64,000 nt of DNA from Prochlorococcus sp. AG-402-K10 (GCA_003216835.1 QCIF01000004.1:62001-126000), one strand, 5' to 3'; positions 10,401 to 19,763 are shown, counted from the stretch's first letter. Notes: a model not told the origin generated them from the sequence alone. A program made the numbers and translations.

Positions 10401-11657
10401 ATTTTCGATGAAGCCAGTCAAATAGTCCCTCACGATGCAATAACTTCAATACTCAGAGGTAAGCAGACAATAGTTGCTGGAGATTCTAAGCAATTATCAC
10501 CAACCTCAACAGCATTTTTTGCCTCTAGTGGTGATAGTGATCTAGGCAATGATTTTAATGATGAAGAATTTAGTGCCGCTGATGAAACTGAGTCACTGTT
10601 AGAAGCAGTTAAACAAGCTTTACCTCCAGTTTATGGAACAAAAACTCTCTTATGGCATTATCGTTCTGAAGATGAAAGACTAATATCTTTTTCTAATTGC
10701 CACCCAGAACTTTATAACAAAAAACTGATAACTGCTCCATCAGTTACATCTACCCCACCTTTTAAATACCATTTAGTTACAGGAGAATTTAAAGAAATTA
10801 GTGGAGTTTCTCCTGAGGCTGAATGTAGAAAGACTATCGAATTAGTCATTAATAATTTAAAAAATAAGCCAGAAGAAAGTGTCGCTGTCATAGCATTTGG
10901 TATAGAACATGCTAGAAGATTAAAAAATGAATTTACTAAACAAGTAGGCGAAGAGAGTGATTTAGCTGATTATCCAGAAGATAAACCTGAAGAAAAATTT
11001 ATTATTAGGCATTTAGAAAATATTCAAGGAGATGAGAGAGATGTTATTTTCTTGTCTACTGGATATGGTCCACAAAATCAAAATAGCTTGAGACAATTTT
11101 TTGGTCCTTTAAATTATGATAATCCTAAATTTTTTGGTCTTAGAAGATTAAATGTAGCAATAACGAGAGCCAGAAAGAGAGTAGAAGTTATTTCTACAAT
11201 AGATCCATATAAATATGATGATAATGAATTAGGTCAACAAGTTAGTAAAAAAGCTTTTATTCAATACCTGAGATATGTAAAAAGTAAAGGATCAGATTTA
11301 GGGGATTTATCAATAAATCAAGTTCCAATGAATCCCTTTGAACAAGATATTTATGATTCTTTGCTAGAAAAAGGAGTTGGTTTAGTTCCTCAATATGGAG
11401 TTTCAGGTTATAGGTTGGATTTTGCAGTTCAACATCCTGAAGAAAAAGGAAGATATGTATTGGCTTTAGAGGTAGATGGTGCATCTTATCATTCTTCTGA
11501 AACTGCAAGAGATAGAGATCGGATTAGGCAATCGCATCTAGAAAAACTTGGATGGAAATTCCATAGGATATGGTCTCAAAGATGGTTCAGGCATAAAGAA
11601 GAAGAAATTGAAATTGCCTTAATAGCTATTCAACAAGCAATTAATTCTCTTCAATAA
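7440..11657 (+). CDS. Superfamily I (UPF1/DUF4011-type) helicase with C-terminal MTES_1575/DUF559-like nuclease domain; candidate defence protein
   Basis: Walker A GPPGTGKSQTITNLI; DEASQ; ARKRVEV; C-term YRLDFAV...YVLALEVDGASYHSSETARDRDRIRQSHLEKLGWKFHRIWS. Confidence 0.85.
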   Translation: MAFPNRKYLRYKTVELIEAGESFLKENNIIELKEIQYEIFCRKRPYTARKLEDIKTKITLILENNLKENKISNNSTIKKEANNSIDNYLENILPEKEEVELNNNYSSIEKKYIEEDNKVIINELQEEIFSKESFIPEGFNSVKEYLQDKLDNSKSSKDYEYTGEEISDYETTEIQKNILKRFDYWAEQLVDLTGRNDLICFRQTKNSSYIPTEEIVQSLLNGNSISVSELEELEAEGNIQGSVKEAIENFDQFGIEVFSLISGFAIWESDLLNNAYSPLLYYKLSINNPKERRIKNITFSIKNNEPEINPALVLYLKRKMGEEINEDLLKLAQAEGEKMVRAYLLEEISDVLEFRIEDGYAMKNLRYLKFPMVKDLLSAGDALMNNILITALAGDEKSIRFLRDDVKEIDISEPDYIPPENEFLVLDADSSQQFAINAALKGQNLVIEGPPGTGKSQTITNLISSFIAQGKSVLFVAEKRPAIDAVKKRINKVGLEDYFLDLHSIDSFIKKPAESFRQQFEFITEYRERDVLQNNDLTRSRDILVSRSDVMKNENNIWNTTYTDVLNLCIEAKKDNNHFYQIDENEIDNLNPKVLKNLKDLLYELSRYSMNIFAGLAFPMRKSFLESKIQTPNHVQTIISSIDNIKKHLVQVDGWISFQENCRANDKDSLEKIYQLESSIAEVLANDLLDLSKEYVLDKEKLDYLKLIFNKNIIFRWYSYLKDKEYKNYLSIFKKIINKGEAKNYENILKGLNILKSKKILDGKKIQILKFETDIFKEINALFSNLNVLNQFLDDELDEKSNIQKLKKTISILLKHRDILPNIIKVNELLNSLLNLGLSENGLFEEILIDFENNIDYSKIFQRASLAWCDSVEELMRINNPEIASFDRDYLDDIVEEFRENDQKHIETSYERISTILNNNALKAFNTFPNEAQILRQELARSRKFKPARELFEKVSNVAKKLKPCWAMSPLVVSKVMPSKEPFFDVVIFDEASQIVPHDAITSILRGKQTIVAGDSKQLSPTSTAFFASSGDSDLGNDFNDEEFSAADETESLLEAVKQALPPVYGTKTLLWHYRSEDERLISFSNCHPELYNKKLITAPSVTSTPPFKYHLVTGEFKEISGVSPEAECRKTIELVINNLKNKPEESVAVIAFGIEHARRLKNEFTKQVGEESDLADYPEDKPEEKFIIRHLENIQGDERDVIFLSTGYGPQNQNSLRQFFGPLNYDNPKFFGLRRLNVAITRARKRVEVISTIDPYKYDDNELGQQVSKKAFIQYLRYVKSKGSDLGDLSINQVPMNPFEQDIYDSLLEKGVGLVPQYGVSGYRLDFAVQHPEEKGRYVLALEVDGASYHSSETARDRDRIRQSHLEKLGWKFHRIWSQRWFRHKEEEIEIALIAIQQAINSLQ

Positions 11658-11782
11658 AAATATTTCTTAGCTAATTATTTCCAACTCTTTCAGTCTTAAT
11701 TAAGCCAAAAATAATTAGAATAATAATTCGGATTAGTGGAAGTATAAATAGGCAGAAAATCAGTAATTTTTTTCCATATTTT

Positions 11783-12034
11783 TTATTTCTTAGGATTATT
11801 CTTTAATAAATTAATTCCAGATACCACAGAGATTATCGAAGAAATACCAATAAATATCGAATAAAATGGCTGCAAATTAAAAATCCCAAAATTACCGGTA
11901 TGCCATTTGATCAACCAAAACGGATCTACTCCAAATAGCTGTAGAAAACTATAGATAGTACCAGAAATAATAGTAACTAATAAAGGGATTGCAGAAAGTG
12001 CTGCTACTTTTCTATGTATTTTAGTTTTATCCAT
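11783..12034 (-). CDS. PepSY-associated TM-like small protein
   Basis: MDKTKIHRKVAALSAIPLLVTIISGTIYSFLQLFGVDPFWLIKWHTGNFG. Confidence 0.55.
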   Translation of the reverse strand: MDKTKIHRKVAALSAIPLLVTIISGTIYSFLQLFGVDPFWLIKWHTGNFGIFNLQPFYSIFIGISSIISVVSGINLLKNNPKK

Positions 12035-12049
12035 TTCCAAGCTTTGCAT

Positions 12050-12325
12050 TTATTTTCTTAAGTACTTATGTAATTGCTTTTCGTTCTCACATGGAAGCCA
12101 TTTATCTTGATTTTTGTGTGTCCCTATGCAACCAAGTTCTAATGATTTTTTTGCAGCTTTTTGTTCAGAAGAAAATGTACCTTTCATATGTGCATAAGAA
12201 AAAGAATTGAAATTAAGAAAAAAATAAAAGAAAATAATTGATATTTTAAACTTTCTAAAAACAGAATTTCTTTTCAATTTCATTTTCTTACTGTTTACAT
12301 ACACTAATAAATTTATTTTAAACAA
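12050..12325 (-). CDS. DUF3721-like exported protein
   Basis: SLELGCIGTHKNQDKWLPCENEKQLHKYL; adjacent to the PepSY-like ORF. Confidence 0.7.
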   Translation of the reverse strand: MFKINLLVYVNSKKMKLKRNSVFRKFKISIIFFYFFLNFNSFSYAHMKGTFSSEQKAAKKSLELGCIGTHKNQDKWLPCENEKQLHKYLRK

Positions 12326-12707
12326 AACAATTTAAGAGTAAGCAAACTACATCTTTTTTGATATTTATACTTTCTCTTATGCACATAGTCAATCTAAATA
12401 TCGACTAATAAAAAGTGGGCATTTAGGCATGGCAATTTTTTCAACTTTACTCACTACTTTTTCTAGAAAAGTTCTAGTTAAAAAATAAATATATAGATTC
12501 TATAAAAGGATATAAATTGAATAATATATAGTCTATTTTATAAACTATATATTGAACCTGATTTTGCAAAGTTTGTTATTGCAAAGTAGACAACATTTTT
12601 ACAAAATTTTCCTCAGAAATATTATTCAAGACAAGTTTAACGTGCATTTTATACTTAGAATTGATTGATTTAAAGCAATAAAAATTTGATGACTAAGATA
12701 TAGTTCT

Positions 12708-12854
12708 ATGAAATTATTTACAAAATTATTGGAAAACTTTAGTTTCTCTGAATACTTAAATTCAATATCATTGCATCCGCCTGTAATGATAATAACTACA
12801 ATATTATTTTTTTATATAAGAAGAAGAATTTTATTCGCTGGCAAAAAAAAGTAG
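12708..12854 (+). CDS. Small TM protein
   Basis: MKLFTKLLENFSFSEYLNSISLHPPVMIITTILFFYIRRRILFAGKKK. Confidence 0.5.
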   Translation: MKLFTKLLENFSFSEYLNSISLHPPVMIITTILFFYIRRRILFAGKKK

Positions 12855-12955
12855 AAAAATTAATTTATTTGTTATTTAATATTTAAATCCTTGAACGAAT
12901 CAAAGATGAAAAGAATGATGCAAGTTAAAAAGACTAAAGTATATATTGATTCCAT

Positions 12956-13324
12956 TTAATTTACTGTTGTAATAGAGCTACTTAATCCGTAAGTAATAAA
13001 CATAAAAGTTGCAAAAGAAACTCCGATCATTACAGTTGTATATAATTTATTTAATTTAAAATCCTTTTTAAAAGAGGAAAAATCAGCTATAACAAAGTTT
13101 TTCATTGAATATTTTTCTCTACTTTTTAAAGTATTAATTTTAACTAAATCACCAAGAATAGGTTCCAAAGTATTAGGTTTATCGTCAACAATAAAAGAAT
13201 CTAGATCTTTATCTTCTTTAAAAAAAGTTGGGAACATATATGTATGCCATAAAGCTATGACTGAAACCCAAAAGATCAAACTAACTCCCGCAATACCAAA
13301 AAGTAGAAATCTAAATGTATCCAT
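12956..13324 (-). CDS. Hypothetical membrane protein
   Basis: 122 aa, two TM segments. Confidence 0.6.
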   Translation of the reverse strand: MDTFRFLLFGIAGVSLIFWVSVIALWHTYMFPTFFKEDKDLDSFIVDDKPNTLEPILGDLVKINTLKSREKYSMKNFVIADFSSFKKDFKLNKLYTTVMIGVSFATFMFITYGLSSSITTVN

Positions 13325-13532
13325 AGATTTATTGAAATTAATTCAAATCTACACCAGATAAATTTATTGAATTATTAAAAATATACTTTGACTAAAACAA
13401 TAAATCATTTTCTATTGTGATCAATGATCATCATCTATGTTTTTAATTGTTTTTACTTAAATATAAGTTAAATATTGAATCTTAAGTTAATTAATTAAAG
13501 TCAAAATAGATATCAAAATTAATTATTTAAAA

Positions 13533-13829
13533 ATGGATTTTAGAGTCGTATTAGTAATTACTCCAATTATTTTTGCCTGGATCTTTACAGTATTTTGGTT
13601 AGGAAAATGGGATGTTTTTAGATTGTCACCTGTAGGGACACCTAAAAGAGGAATCGCTCCTTTTAAAAATTATCAAGTATGGGAAGACTCGGCTATTGTT
13701 CCTAATACTGGGAGACCTAAAGAGGGATACCCTGTTTTTACTGTAAGGACATTAGCAGTTAATGCTTTAGGAATTCCAACTGTTTTCTTTCTAGGAGGAA
13801 TTATGGCAATGCAATTTAAGGGTTATTAA
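13533..13829 (+). CDS. PsbY-like N-terminus fused to cytochrome b559 beta (PsbF)-like C-terminus
   Basis: [30 protein letters not shown] ... [33 protein letters not shown]. Confidence 0.75.
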   Translation: MDFRVVLVITPIIFAWIFTVFWLGKWDVFRLSPVGTPKRGIAPFKNYQVWEDSAIVPNTGRPKEGYPVFTVRTLAVNALGIPTVFFLGGIMAMQFKGY

Positions 13830-13842
13830 TATTATTTTTAAT

Positions 13843-14028
13843 ATGGATATAAGATTCTTTATTGTCGGTTTTCCTTTTATTCTTGCTTTTATTTACACTT
13901 TATTTTGGCTTAATAAATGGGGAGCTTTTAAATCATCTATTTATAATCACTCAAAAAAAATGAATATAAAAGATGATCCAAATAAGAGAAACTTTGTTAT
14001 AGAAAATATCTTCCTCACAAAGAATTAA
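13843..14028 (+). CDS. PsbY-like small membrane protein, paralogous to the N-terminus of the preceding gene
   Basis: MDIRFFIVGFPFILAFIYTLFWLNKWGAF. Confidence 0.55.
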   Translation: MDIRFFIVGFPFILAFIYTLFWLNKWGAFKSSIYNHSKKMNIKDDPNKRNFVIENIFLTKN

Positions 14029-14052
14029 TTACTCAATAGTTTATAAATTACT

Positions 14053-14151
14053 ATGATCCCATTAGAACAATTTTTGTTTTTTGCCGTTTCTCTATACGCT
14101 TTCTTTCAACTTTCAATGAGTCTTGTAAATATTTTAATTAGTTTTCAATAA
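14053..14151 (+). CDS. Small TM protein
   Basis: MIPLEQFLFFAVSLYAFFQLSMSLVNILISFQ. Confidence 0.5.
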   Translation: MIPLEQFLFFAVSLYAFFQLSMSLVNILISFQ

Positions 14152-14239
14152 AACTAATTTAATAAAATTTTAGACACCTAGTTGTATAAATTAAATCTTC
14201 ACTAAATTATAAACTCAATGTATAAATATAAAAGTAGAA

Positions 14240-14350
14240 ATTAGAGTAATCTACTAGCCGTTAGCTTTGATAAGCGGTTTAAATGAGAACCTCTCTTTGA
14301 CCTCATTTTCTTTTTTGCAATCTTAGAAAATGAGGTTTCAAATTATTTTA
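14240..14350 (+). ncRNA. Candidate small RNA with terminator-like stem
   Basis: ACCTCATTTTC...GAAAATGAGGT 11-bp stem; upstream CCGTTAGCTTTGATAAGCGG hairpin; no ORF. Confidence 0.35.
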
Positions 14351-14449
14351 AGAAAGAAGTTTAATCCTGTATTAAAAACAACTTTTATAATTAAAAATTA
14401 CTCACGTATTTGTATATTATTTACTTTAAAAAAAATCGATTTTTGTTTA

Positions 14450-14575
14450 TAAAGTTAATGTAGCTTTTGGCAAATCTACATCGGTATCAAAACCGTCTTT
14501 GAGAACCTAGCCAAGAAAATATTCCTAATTACTTTTTAGTTATTTTGGTAGTTAGGAATATTTTTAAAATATTGA
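14450..14575 (+). ncRNA. Candidate small RNA with intrinsic terminator
   Basis: TGTAG..CTACA and CGGTATCAAAACCG hairpins, then AATATTCCTAA...TTAGGAATATTTTT stem. Confidence 0.4.
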
Positions 14576-14603
14576 ACTTTTTATTTTGACTAATTGAAAA
14601 TAA

Positions 14604-15017
14604 ATGATTGATAAATTAGTAAAAGAAAAGACTTTAGAAAATATCTATAAAGATTTAGAATCTGGCATGCCAGAGAATAAATCTATTAAAGAATATGCAA
14701 TTCCTAATGCAAGACAGTGGCTGGGTGGCCGCTATTTTGCTATTTGGGTTTTGCCTATTTTTTTTATTAGAAAAATTTCAAAGTTCTTAAAATCATCTTC
14801 TTTTGTTAAACCTTACTCAAGTTCAAAAATATCGCCTTCTTATAAACAGCCCGAAACGTTATATACCACTCTGAAACATGTTTTTAAAGGTAATGATAAT
14901 TTAAGATTTTTTGATCATAGATTTATTGGTATTTGGGTATTACCTTTTGCACTAACTGGAATAGTATTTGAGATCTTATTTATAGCTCCTACAAATAACA
15001 CTTCACCTTTTCATTAA
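14604..15017 (+). CDS. Hypothetical membrane protein with internal duplication
   Basis: Repeat GGRYFAIWVLPIFF / DHRFIGIWVLPFAL. Confidence 0.6.
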   Translation: MIDKLVKEKTLENIYKDLESGMPENKSIKEYAIPNARQWLGGRYFAIWVLPIFFIRKISKFLKSSSFVKPYSSSKISPSYKQPETLYTTLKHVFKGNDNLRFFDHRFIGIWVLPFALTGIVFEILFIAPTNNTSPFH

Positions 15018-15205
15018 TCAGTTATTTTCTTCTATAAGTAGAAATAAACTCTCTTAAATAATATAATTTTAAAAAATTGATGCTGGCAATCTATACTTAA
15101 AATCAATTTTGATATTTTTTTAGTTCTTCTAAATTGGGTATTTATTTCAGGTAGTAAAAGTGATTTTCTTAGCAAGAATAGGTATATGCAAATCTAATCT
15201 TTCTC

Positions 15206-15430
15206 ATGACTATGCCTTTTGTGATTATTTCTGGAACAACTAATTGGATTCCTCCTTATTCACTGATCTATATTGTTTTAATCATTGGTGCTCTACTTAC
15301 AGCTGGTGTCGCCATGTCAGCTTTTACATTTTACGAAGATTACTATTGGGGGGATAAGGATTTTAGAGATCAGCTTAGATTTATTAATCTAAAAAGGAAT
15401 TCATCCAATCGAAAAGCTCAAAAAATATAA
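15206..15430 (+). CDS. Hypothetical membrane protein
   Basis: 74 aa; one TM. Confidence 0.55.
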   Translation: MTMPFVIISGTTNWIPPYSLIYIVLIIGALLTAGVAMSAFTFYEDYYWGDKDFRDQLRFINLKRNSSNRKAQKI

Positions 15431-15527
15431 GCTAACTAAAAAACTTCAATAAGTTAAATCTATTACTGACAAGTTTTTAAAAATTAAATATTATTAGTCT
15501 AAATTTTTAATTTTAGGAATTAACTTC

Positions 15528-15956
15528 ATGATAAAGAATTTATTAATAGCATTTGCTTTTGCATTGATTCTTATCAACCCAAGCATTTCATTAGCTGCAG
15601 AATCACCTGTCGATATACAAGAAGTTTTTGTTGGTTCTCAGACTATGGATGGGGATACTCTTAAATATCCAAAAGGAAAAGCCGAAATAAGATTGCAAAG
15701 AGTCAAGTTAGCAGAAGGAGGAATAGTCCCACTCCACTCTCATCCAATTCCATTAGTAGGCAATGTTGAACAAGGTACTATTGTTGTCAAAAGACAAGGG
15801 ATGGAAGATCTTACCTATACAGCAGGGGATTCTTTTATAGTTGGTCCAAAGACACCAAAACATACAATGGGCAATGCAAAAACTGATGACGCAATAGTTT
15901 GGTTTGCAGCAATAGGAGCAAAAGATGTTCCAATTCTAATTCCCGCCGAAGGATAA
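15528..15956 (+). CDS. Exported cupin-domain protein
   Basis: Signal peptide; VPLHSHPIPLVGNVEQGTIVVKRQG...GDSFIVGPKTPKHTMGN. Confidence 0.85.
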   Translation: MIKNLLIAFAFALILINPSISLAAESPVDIQEVFVGSQTMDGDTLKYPKGKAEIRLQRVKLAEGGIVPLHSHPIPLVGNVEQGTIVVKRQGMEDLTYTAGDSFIVGPKTPKHTMGNAKTDDAIVWFAAIGAKDVPILIPAEG

Positions 15957-16200
15957 TTTTTAACTTTAAATCAATTATTTTTGATTGACAGTCGGACAAA
16001 AAAATAAAATCATTTCTGATCTGTATTAATAGATGATTTATGGAAAGTTTATTTCCTGATTTAGCAGTTGATGATCCTATTGCTAAAATATTTTGCCTAA
16101 TAGAACAAACTTTTTGTAGAAAAAAATATTTTTCAACTTAATACAAGCCATAACAAATTTTTTTCATGCTTAAATATTTCAGGTACTCTTAACTAAGTAA

Positions 16201-16503
16201 ATGGCTTATTCAGAAACTAAAGTGATAATAGGTGGTTTAGCACACGTTCCTATTCTTATTTTTATCCTTAATTTAATTAAAGGTAATTTTGAAACTAAAA
16301 CGGATGATACCAAAGAAATTAAAGTTAAAAAAGAGCCAATAAAAGTTATAGAATTAAAAGAAAGTGAAGTTAGAAAAGAAGAAGTAAAAGGTGTCGAAGA
16401 ACTCACAAATAATCTAGAAGAAATTGAAAATAAAACCGAAGAGGTTAATAAAAAAGTTAAGAAGAAAAAGAAAAAGAAAAAGAAAAACATGAAAAGAGAT
16501 TAA
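16201..16503 (+). CDS. Hypothetical protein with Lys-rich C-terminus
   Basis: 100 aa ORF, poly-Lys tail. Confidence 0.5.
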   Translation: MAYSETKVIIGGLAHVPILIFILNLIKGNFETKTDDTKEIKVKKEPIKVIELKESEVRKEEVKGVEELTNNLEEIENKTEEVNKKVKKKKKKKKKNMKRD

Positions 16504-16710
16504 CTGATTCTTTCCAGCTAGAGATTGACTTAATAATTTTTCTATCTAATGAAAAGTTAGTATTCATTATTTAAGAATGTATATAAAGTATTTATAATAA
16601 TTTTTTTAAACTCTTTTCAAACTTTTTTATTGATTGACAGTCAATCTAAAATAAAAACATATAAGCTTCTTTTTTAAGGAACTGAATTTGTACAAAATTA
16701 TTAGAAAAAA

Positions 16711-17349
16711 ATGTGTGGCAGATTCGAATTAAAAACTAAGTTTAATGATTTGCCAAAGATTTTAAAACAAGATTACCCAATTGGACTTGATACTAAATAC
16801 GAGTCTCAGAGTTTGATTAGACCTACTAATCCAGTTCTGGTAATGAAAAATGAAGGGAAGATGAAAACAACCTTTATGACATGGGGGTTTATTTCACCTT
16901 GGGCTAAAGACCCATTTGATAAAGGGAGAGCAAGACCATTTAATGCAAGGTCAGAAACTGTTGAGGAAAAAAAATTATTTAGTGGAAGCTGGAAACACAA
17001 AAGGTGCTTAATACCCGCAAGTGGTTTTTTTGAAAAAAAATATCTTATCCGAAAAGAGAATTATGAAACTTTTTGGTTAGGAGGGATTTGGAGCAAATGG
17101 ACTTCACCTGATGGAGCAGAATTAGAGAGTTGCTGTGTTTTAACAACCGATCCTAATAGTCTCGTTAAACCTTTACATCACCGTATGCCTGTTGTTGTAC
17201 CTGATGGATATGAGGAGCAATGGACTGAACAGGTTAAAGATTCTAATGAATTAAGAGCTTTAAAGCCAATCATGATGGGTTGGTCACCTGATGGATGGTT
17301 ATCAGAAGAAATTAATAAAAAACAAAATGATCAAATGAGTTTATTTTAG
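16711..17349 (+). CDS. SOS response-associated peptidase / HMCES family (YedK)
   Basis: MCGRFELKTKF; NARSETVEEKKLF; RCLIPASGFFEKK; LTTDPNSLVKPLHHRMPVVV. Confidence 0.93.
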   Translation: MCGRFELKTKFNDLPKILKQDYPIGLDTKYESQSLIRPTNPVLVMKNEGKMKTTFMTWGFISPWAKDPFDKGRARPFNARSETVEEKKLFSGSWKHKRCLIPASGFFEKKYLIRKENYETFWLGGIWSKWTSPDGAELESCCVLTTDPNSLVKPLHHRMPVVVPDGYEEQWTEQVKDSNELRALKPIMMGWSPDGWLSEEINKKQNDQMSLF

Positions 17350-17435
17350 ATAGTAATTAATTTTCTTTAAAAGTTCTTAGTTGGACTTTATACGCGTAAA
17401 ATTTAAGTGAGATAAAACCCAAGATACTCATCTTT

Positions 17436-17600
17436 GTCCTAAAAAGTAAATTTGATGAATAATAAATTTATATATATAAAATTATTCACACGTTATTAAA
17501 AAAATATAATTTTATCCACTTCGATTGATGATAATGAATAAGGGTTGTAGATTATCAAGAATAATCGGGATTAATTTTATAAAGGATCTAAAAGATTCGT
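17436..17600 (+). repeat. Degraded attL-like scar (weak)
   Basis: CTAAAAAGTAAATTTGATGAATAATAAATTTATA...TTATTCACACG resembles the scars at 22.2, 34.2 and 45.9 kb. Confidence 0.4.
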
Positions 17601-17779
17601 GATATTTTAGTCAAACTTTTTGTAATTACACTCAATATAAAATAGCAAAAAAATAATAGGCTTTTTGTGATGATTGCTATAACTTTAATTGTTTTTGGTT
17701 TATTAGTTTATTAGATTTATTTGATTATTAATAAAGATGGCATTTCATCTTAAAGTGACTAAATTAATTAACTAATTGA

Positions 17780-17962
17780 TTAGTCGCAATAGATTAAACA
17801 ATTTTGAGTAGTTGGTTTTTGCCTACATTCTTTATCCCAGAAATTTTGAACCTCAGGAGTACATTTCTCAAGTTCTTTTGGAGTTTCATTAAGATTTAAC
17901 CCTGCATAGTTAAATGCAGTTAAGTATCTTGGAAGGATATTGAATTGATTAAATAGTTTCAT
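17780..17962 (-). CDS. Small Cys-containing protein ending YCD
   Basis: C-term NFWDKECRQKPTTQNCLIYCD. Confidence 0.65.
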   Translation of the reverse strand: MKLFNQFNILPRYLTAFNYAGLNLNETPKELEKCTPEVQNFWDKECRQKPTTQNCLIYCD

Positions 17963-18357
17963 AAGACCTCCTAGATCTATACTTCTATTATCCTGCCATT
18001 ACCTTAAATTACTAGAGTATTATTACCTGAATAGAAGTGCTTTGTGGATTTGATCACTATCTTTGTTATGCAATTCTATTAGAAATAATTTAGGAGTCAG
18101 AAGTAACTTTTTGAATTTGTTGATAGCAATTTGCATAAAACTAAAATAGGTCATAAATAAGTGATTTTTATATCGACTTAATTTGTTTACTATCTAATTG
18201 CCCTAGATAATTATGCATTCCTCAACAAGACTTTGAATTTATATTTATCATTAATTAATGTTGGAAGAGGATTTTTTTGAAGCCTCTACAACTTTTAAAT
18301 TATAGAAATTAATTAATTGTCTATTGCAAAAAACAATTTGATTGTTAATTTGGCACA

Positions 18358-18596
18358 TGAAGAAATTTATTAAATTGCTTAAAATGATTTATTTAGATCA
18401 TTTTAATTCGATTGAAGACAAAGAACTCAAATCAATAGATGAGTTAAAGGCTTTAAGTATACGTAAACAAAGAATTGAAAATGATAAAAAATTCAGGAAA
18501 TATATCTTGGATATAAATCAAAGATATAGGGTAATGACAGACAAAAAGAGTAAGCATTCATTTAAGAAAATTAACCCTTTTAGAAGAGCTGCTTAA
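18358..18596 (+). CDS. Small basic protein, paralog of 26308-26517
   Basis: Shared INQRYxxMTxxKxxxxF...RxAA ending. Confidence 0.6.
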
Positions 18597-18841
18597 ATTT
18601 AGAAAGAAATTTAGGAGTTAAAAAATAAGTAAGCACTTGAAATCTTTGAAGAGTACTTTCTAAACAGATACTTGGAGGTGTAGATAAGTATGATACTCAG
18701 ATTGAAGAACCTAGCAAAAGAAGAGTCCCTCTAGATTAAACGGAATAAAGCATAGCAATTATTTTCAAGGACAAATAAACCTGTTGACTCTTACCCTTTT
18801 CAGTTGCTATAAATAATAGTACACTTGTACTATATAAAATT

Positions 18842-19069
18842 ATGGAGGACTGGCAGGAATGGGATTATTTAGAGGAAGAGACATTAACAAGAAAACGAAC
18901 AAAGATTTGTATTACTTGCAATCACTTCAGGTACAGCACGACAAACTCTTGTGCAACCATCCTTACTTGTCCGTTTCATCAAAAGCTTATTCCTCAAGGA
19001 GATCATCTCATTAAGGGATGTAGATACTGGAGAAATAACAGCAGAATATTCGCTCCAGAAGTAGCTTAA
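18842..19069 (+). CDS. Conserved Cys/His-rich small protein
   Basis: CITCNHFRYSTTNSCATILTCPFHQKLIPQGDHLIKGCRYW. Confidence 0.65.
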   Translation: MEDWQEWDYLEEETLTRKRTKICITCNHFRYSTTNSCATILTCPFHQKLIPQGDHLIKGCRYWRNNSRIFAPEVA

Positions 19070-19177
19070 AAAGATGATACTATCCTTAAACAAGTTCCTA
19101 TCTGGGGAGCTCTCGCAATAACTTAAGAAAAGAAAATTAATGTAGATTTTCAAATTAATAGTTTTTACTGTCATAAA

Positions 19178-19203
19178 AAAAAGAGGGATAAACCCTCTTT
19201 CAG
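19178..19203. terminator. Bidirectional intrinsic terminator
   Basis: AAAAAAGAGGGATAAACCCTCTTT. Confidence 0.7.
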
Positions 19204-19219
19204 ATAAGAAAATCAAAAT

Positions 19220-19459
19220 CTAAACTTTTTTCTTAGAAGGTTCAATAGCTTTTAGTTCAGTTTTTAACTCTTTTTCTCTGTCATCAAGATGTTTGACTTG
19301 AGCTTTGTATGCTTCTTCAAGTCTTTTCTTTTGATGACGAATTTCTTCAAGTTCATCTTGATTTTTTGTTCTTTGTAACTCCTTCATCTCACTATCAGAG
19401 ATTACATATACTGGTCTATATACAGGAGTATCAAAGAATAGATCAAACATTGAATACAT
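19220..19459 (-). CDS. Hypothetical coiled-coil protein
   Basis: MYSMFDLFFDTPVYRPVYVISDSEMKELQ... charged helix. Confidence 0.6.
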   Translation of the reverse strand: MYSMFDLFFDTPVYRPVYVISDSEMKELQRTKNQDELEEIRHQKKRLEEAYKAQVKHLDDREKELKTELKAIEPSKKKV

Positions 19460-19520
19460 TGTTTACCTCTGAATTAGTACATATCTATCTTTATATGATT
19501 AAGCAATGTTTGTAATGTTA

Positions 19521-19600
19521 AAAACCGAATGATTATATAGGGCAAATACACCGAACTTCGGTTTACACGTCAAAACCGAATCGTAAAAACCGAAAATTCA
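19521..19600. promoter_or_regulatory. AAAACCGAA repeat cluster
   Basis: AAAACCGAA / CACCGAACTTCGGTTT / AAAACCGAA / AAAAACCGAAAA within 80 bp upstream of the 19220-19459 gene. Confidence 0.5.
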
Positions 19601-19763
19601 TTTTAATAAAATATAGTTTTACTCCTAACTCTCCTATTAAAACTATTGGAACAATTTTGCTGAAACTTGGCATTATTCCAAAAATAAAGACTAGGTACTT
19701 TACCTTACATTTGACTTTATTAGGAAATATTTGCTAAAGAAAGAGAAATTTAAAGGTGTAATT

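Noticed and set aside
12405-12470. Firm att scar call at CTAATAAAAAGTGGGCATTTAGGCATGGCAA
   Set aside because: Only about 25 bp resembles the class 2 core and no arm repeats remain; kept as a weak trace rather than a feature
16206-16490. Minus-strand ORF MFFFFFFFFFLTFLL...
   Set aside because: Antisense of the poly-Lys tail of 16201-16503
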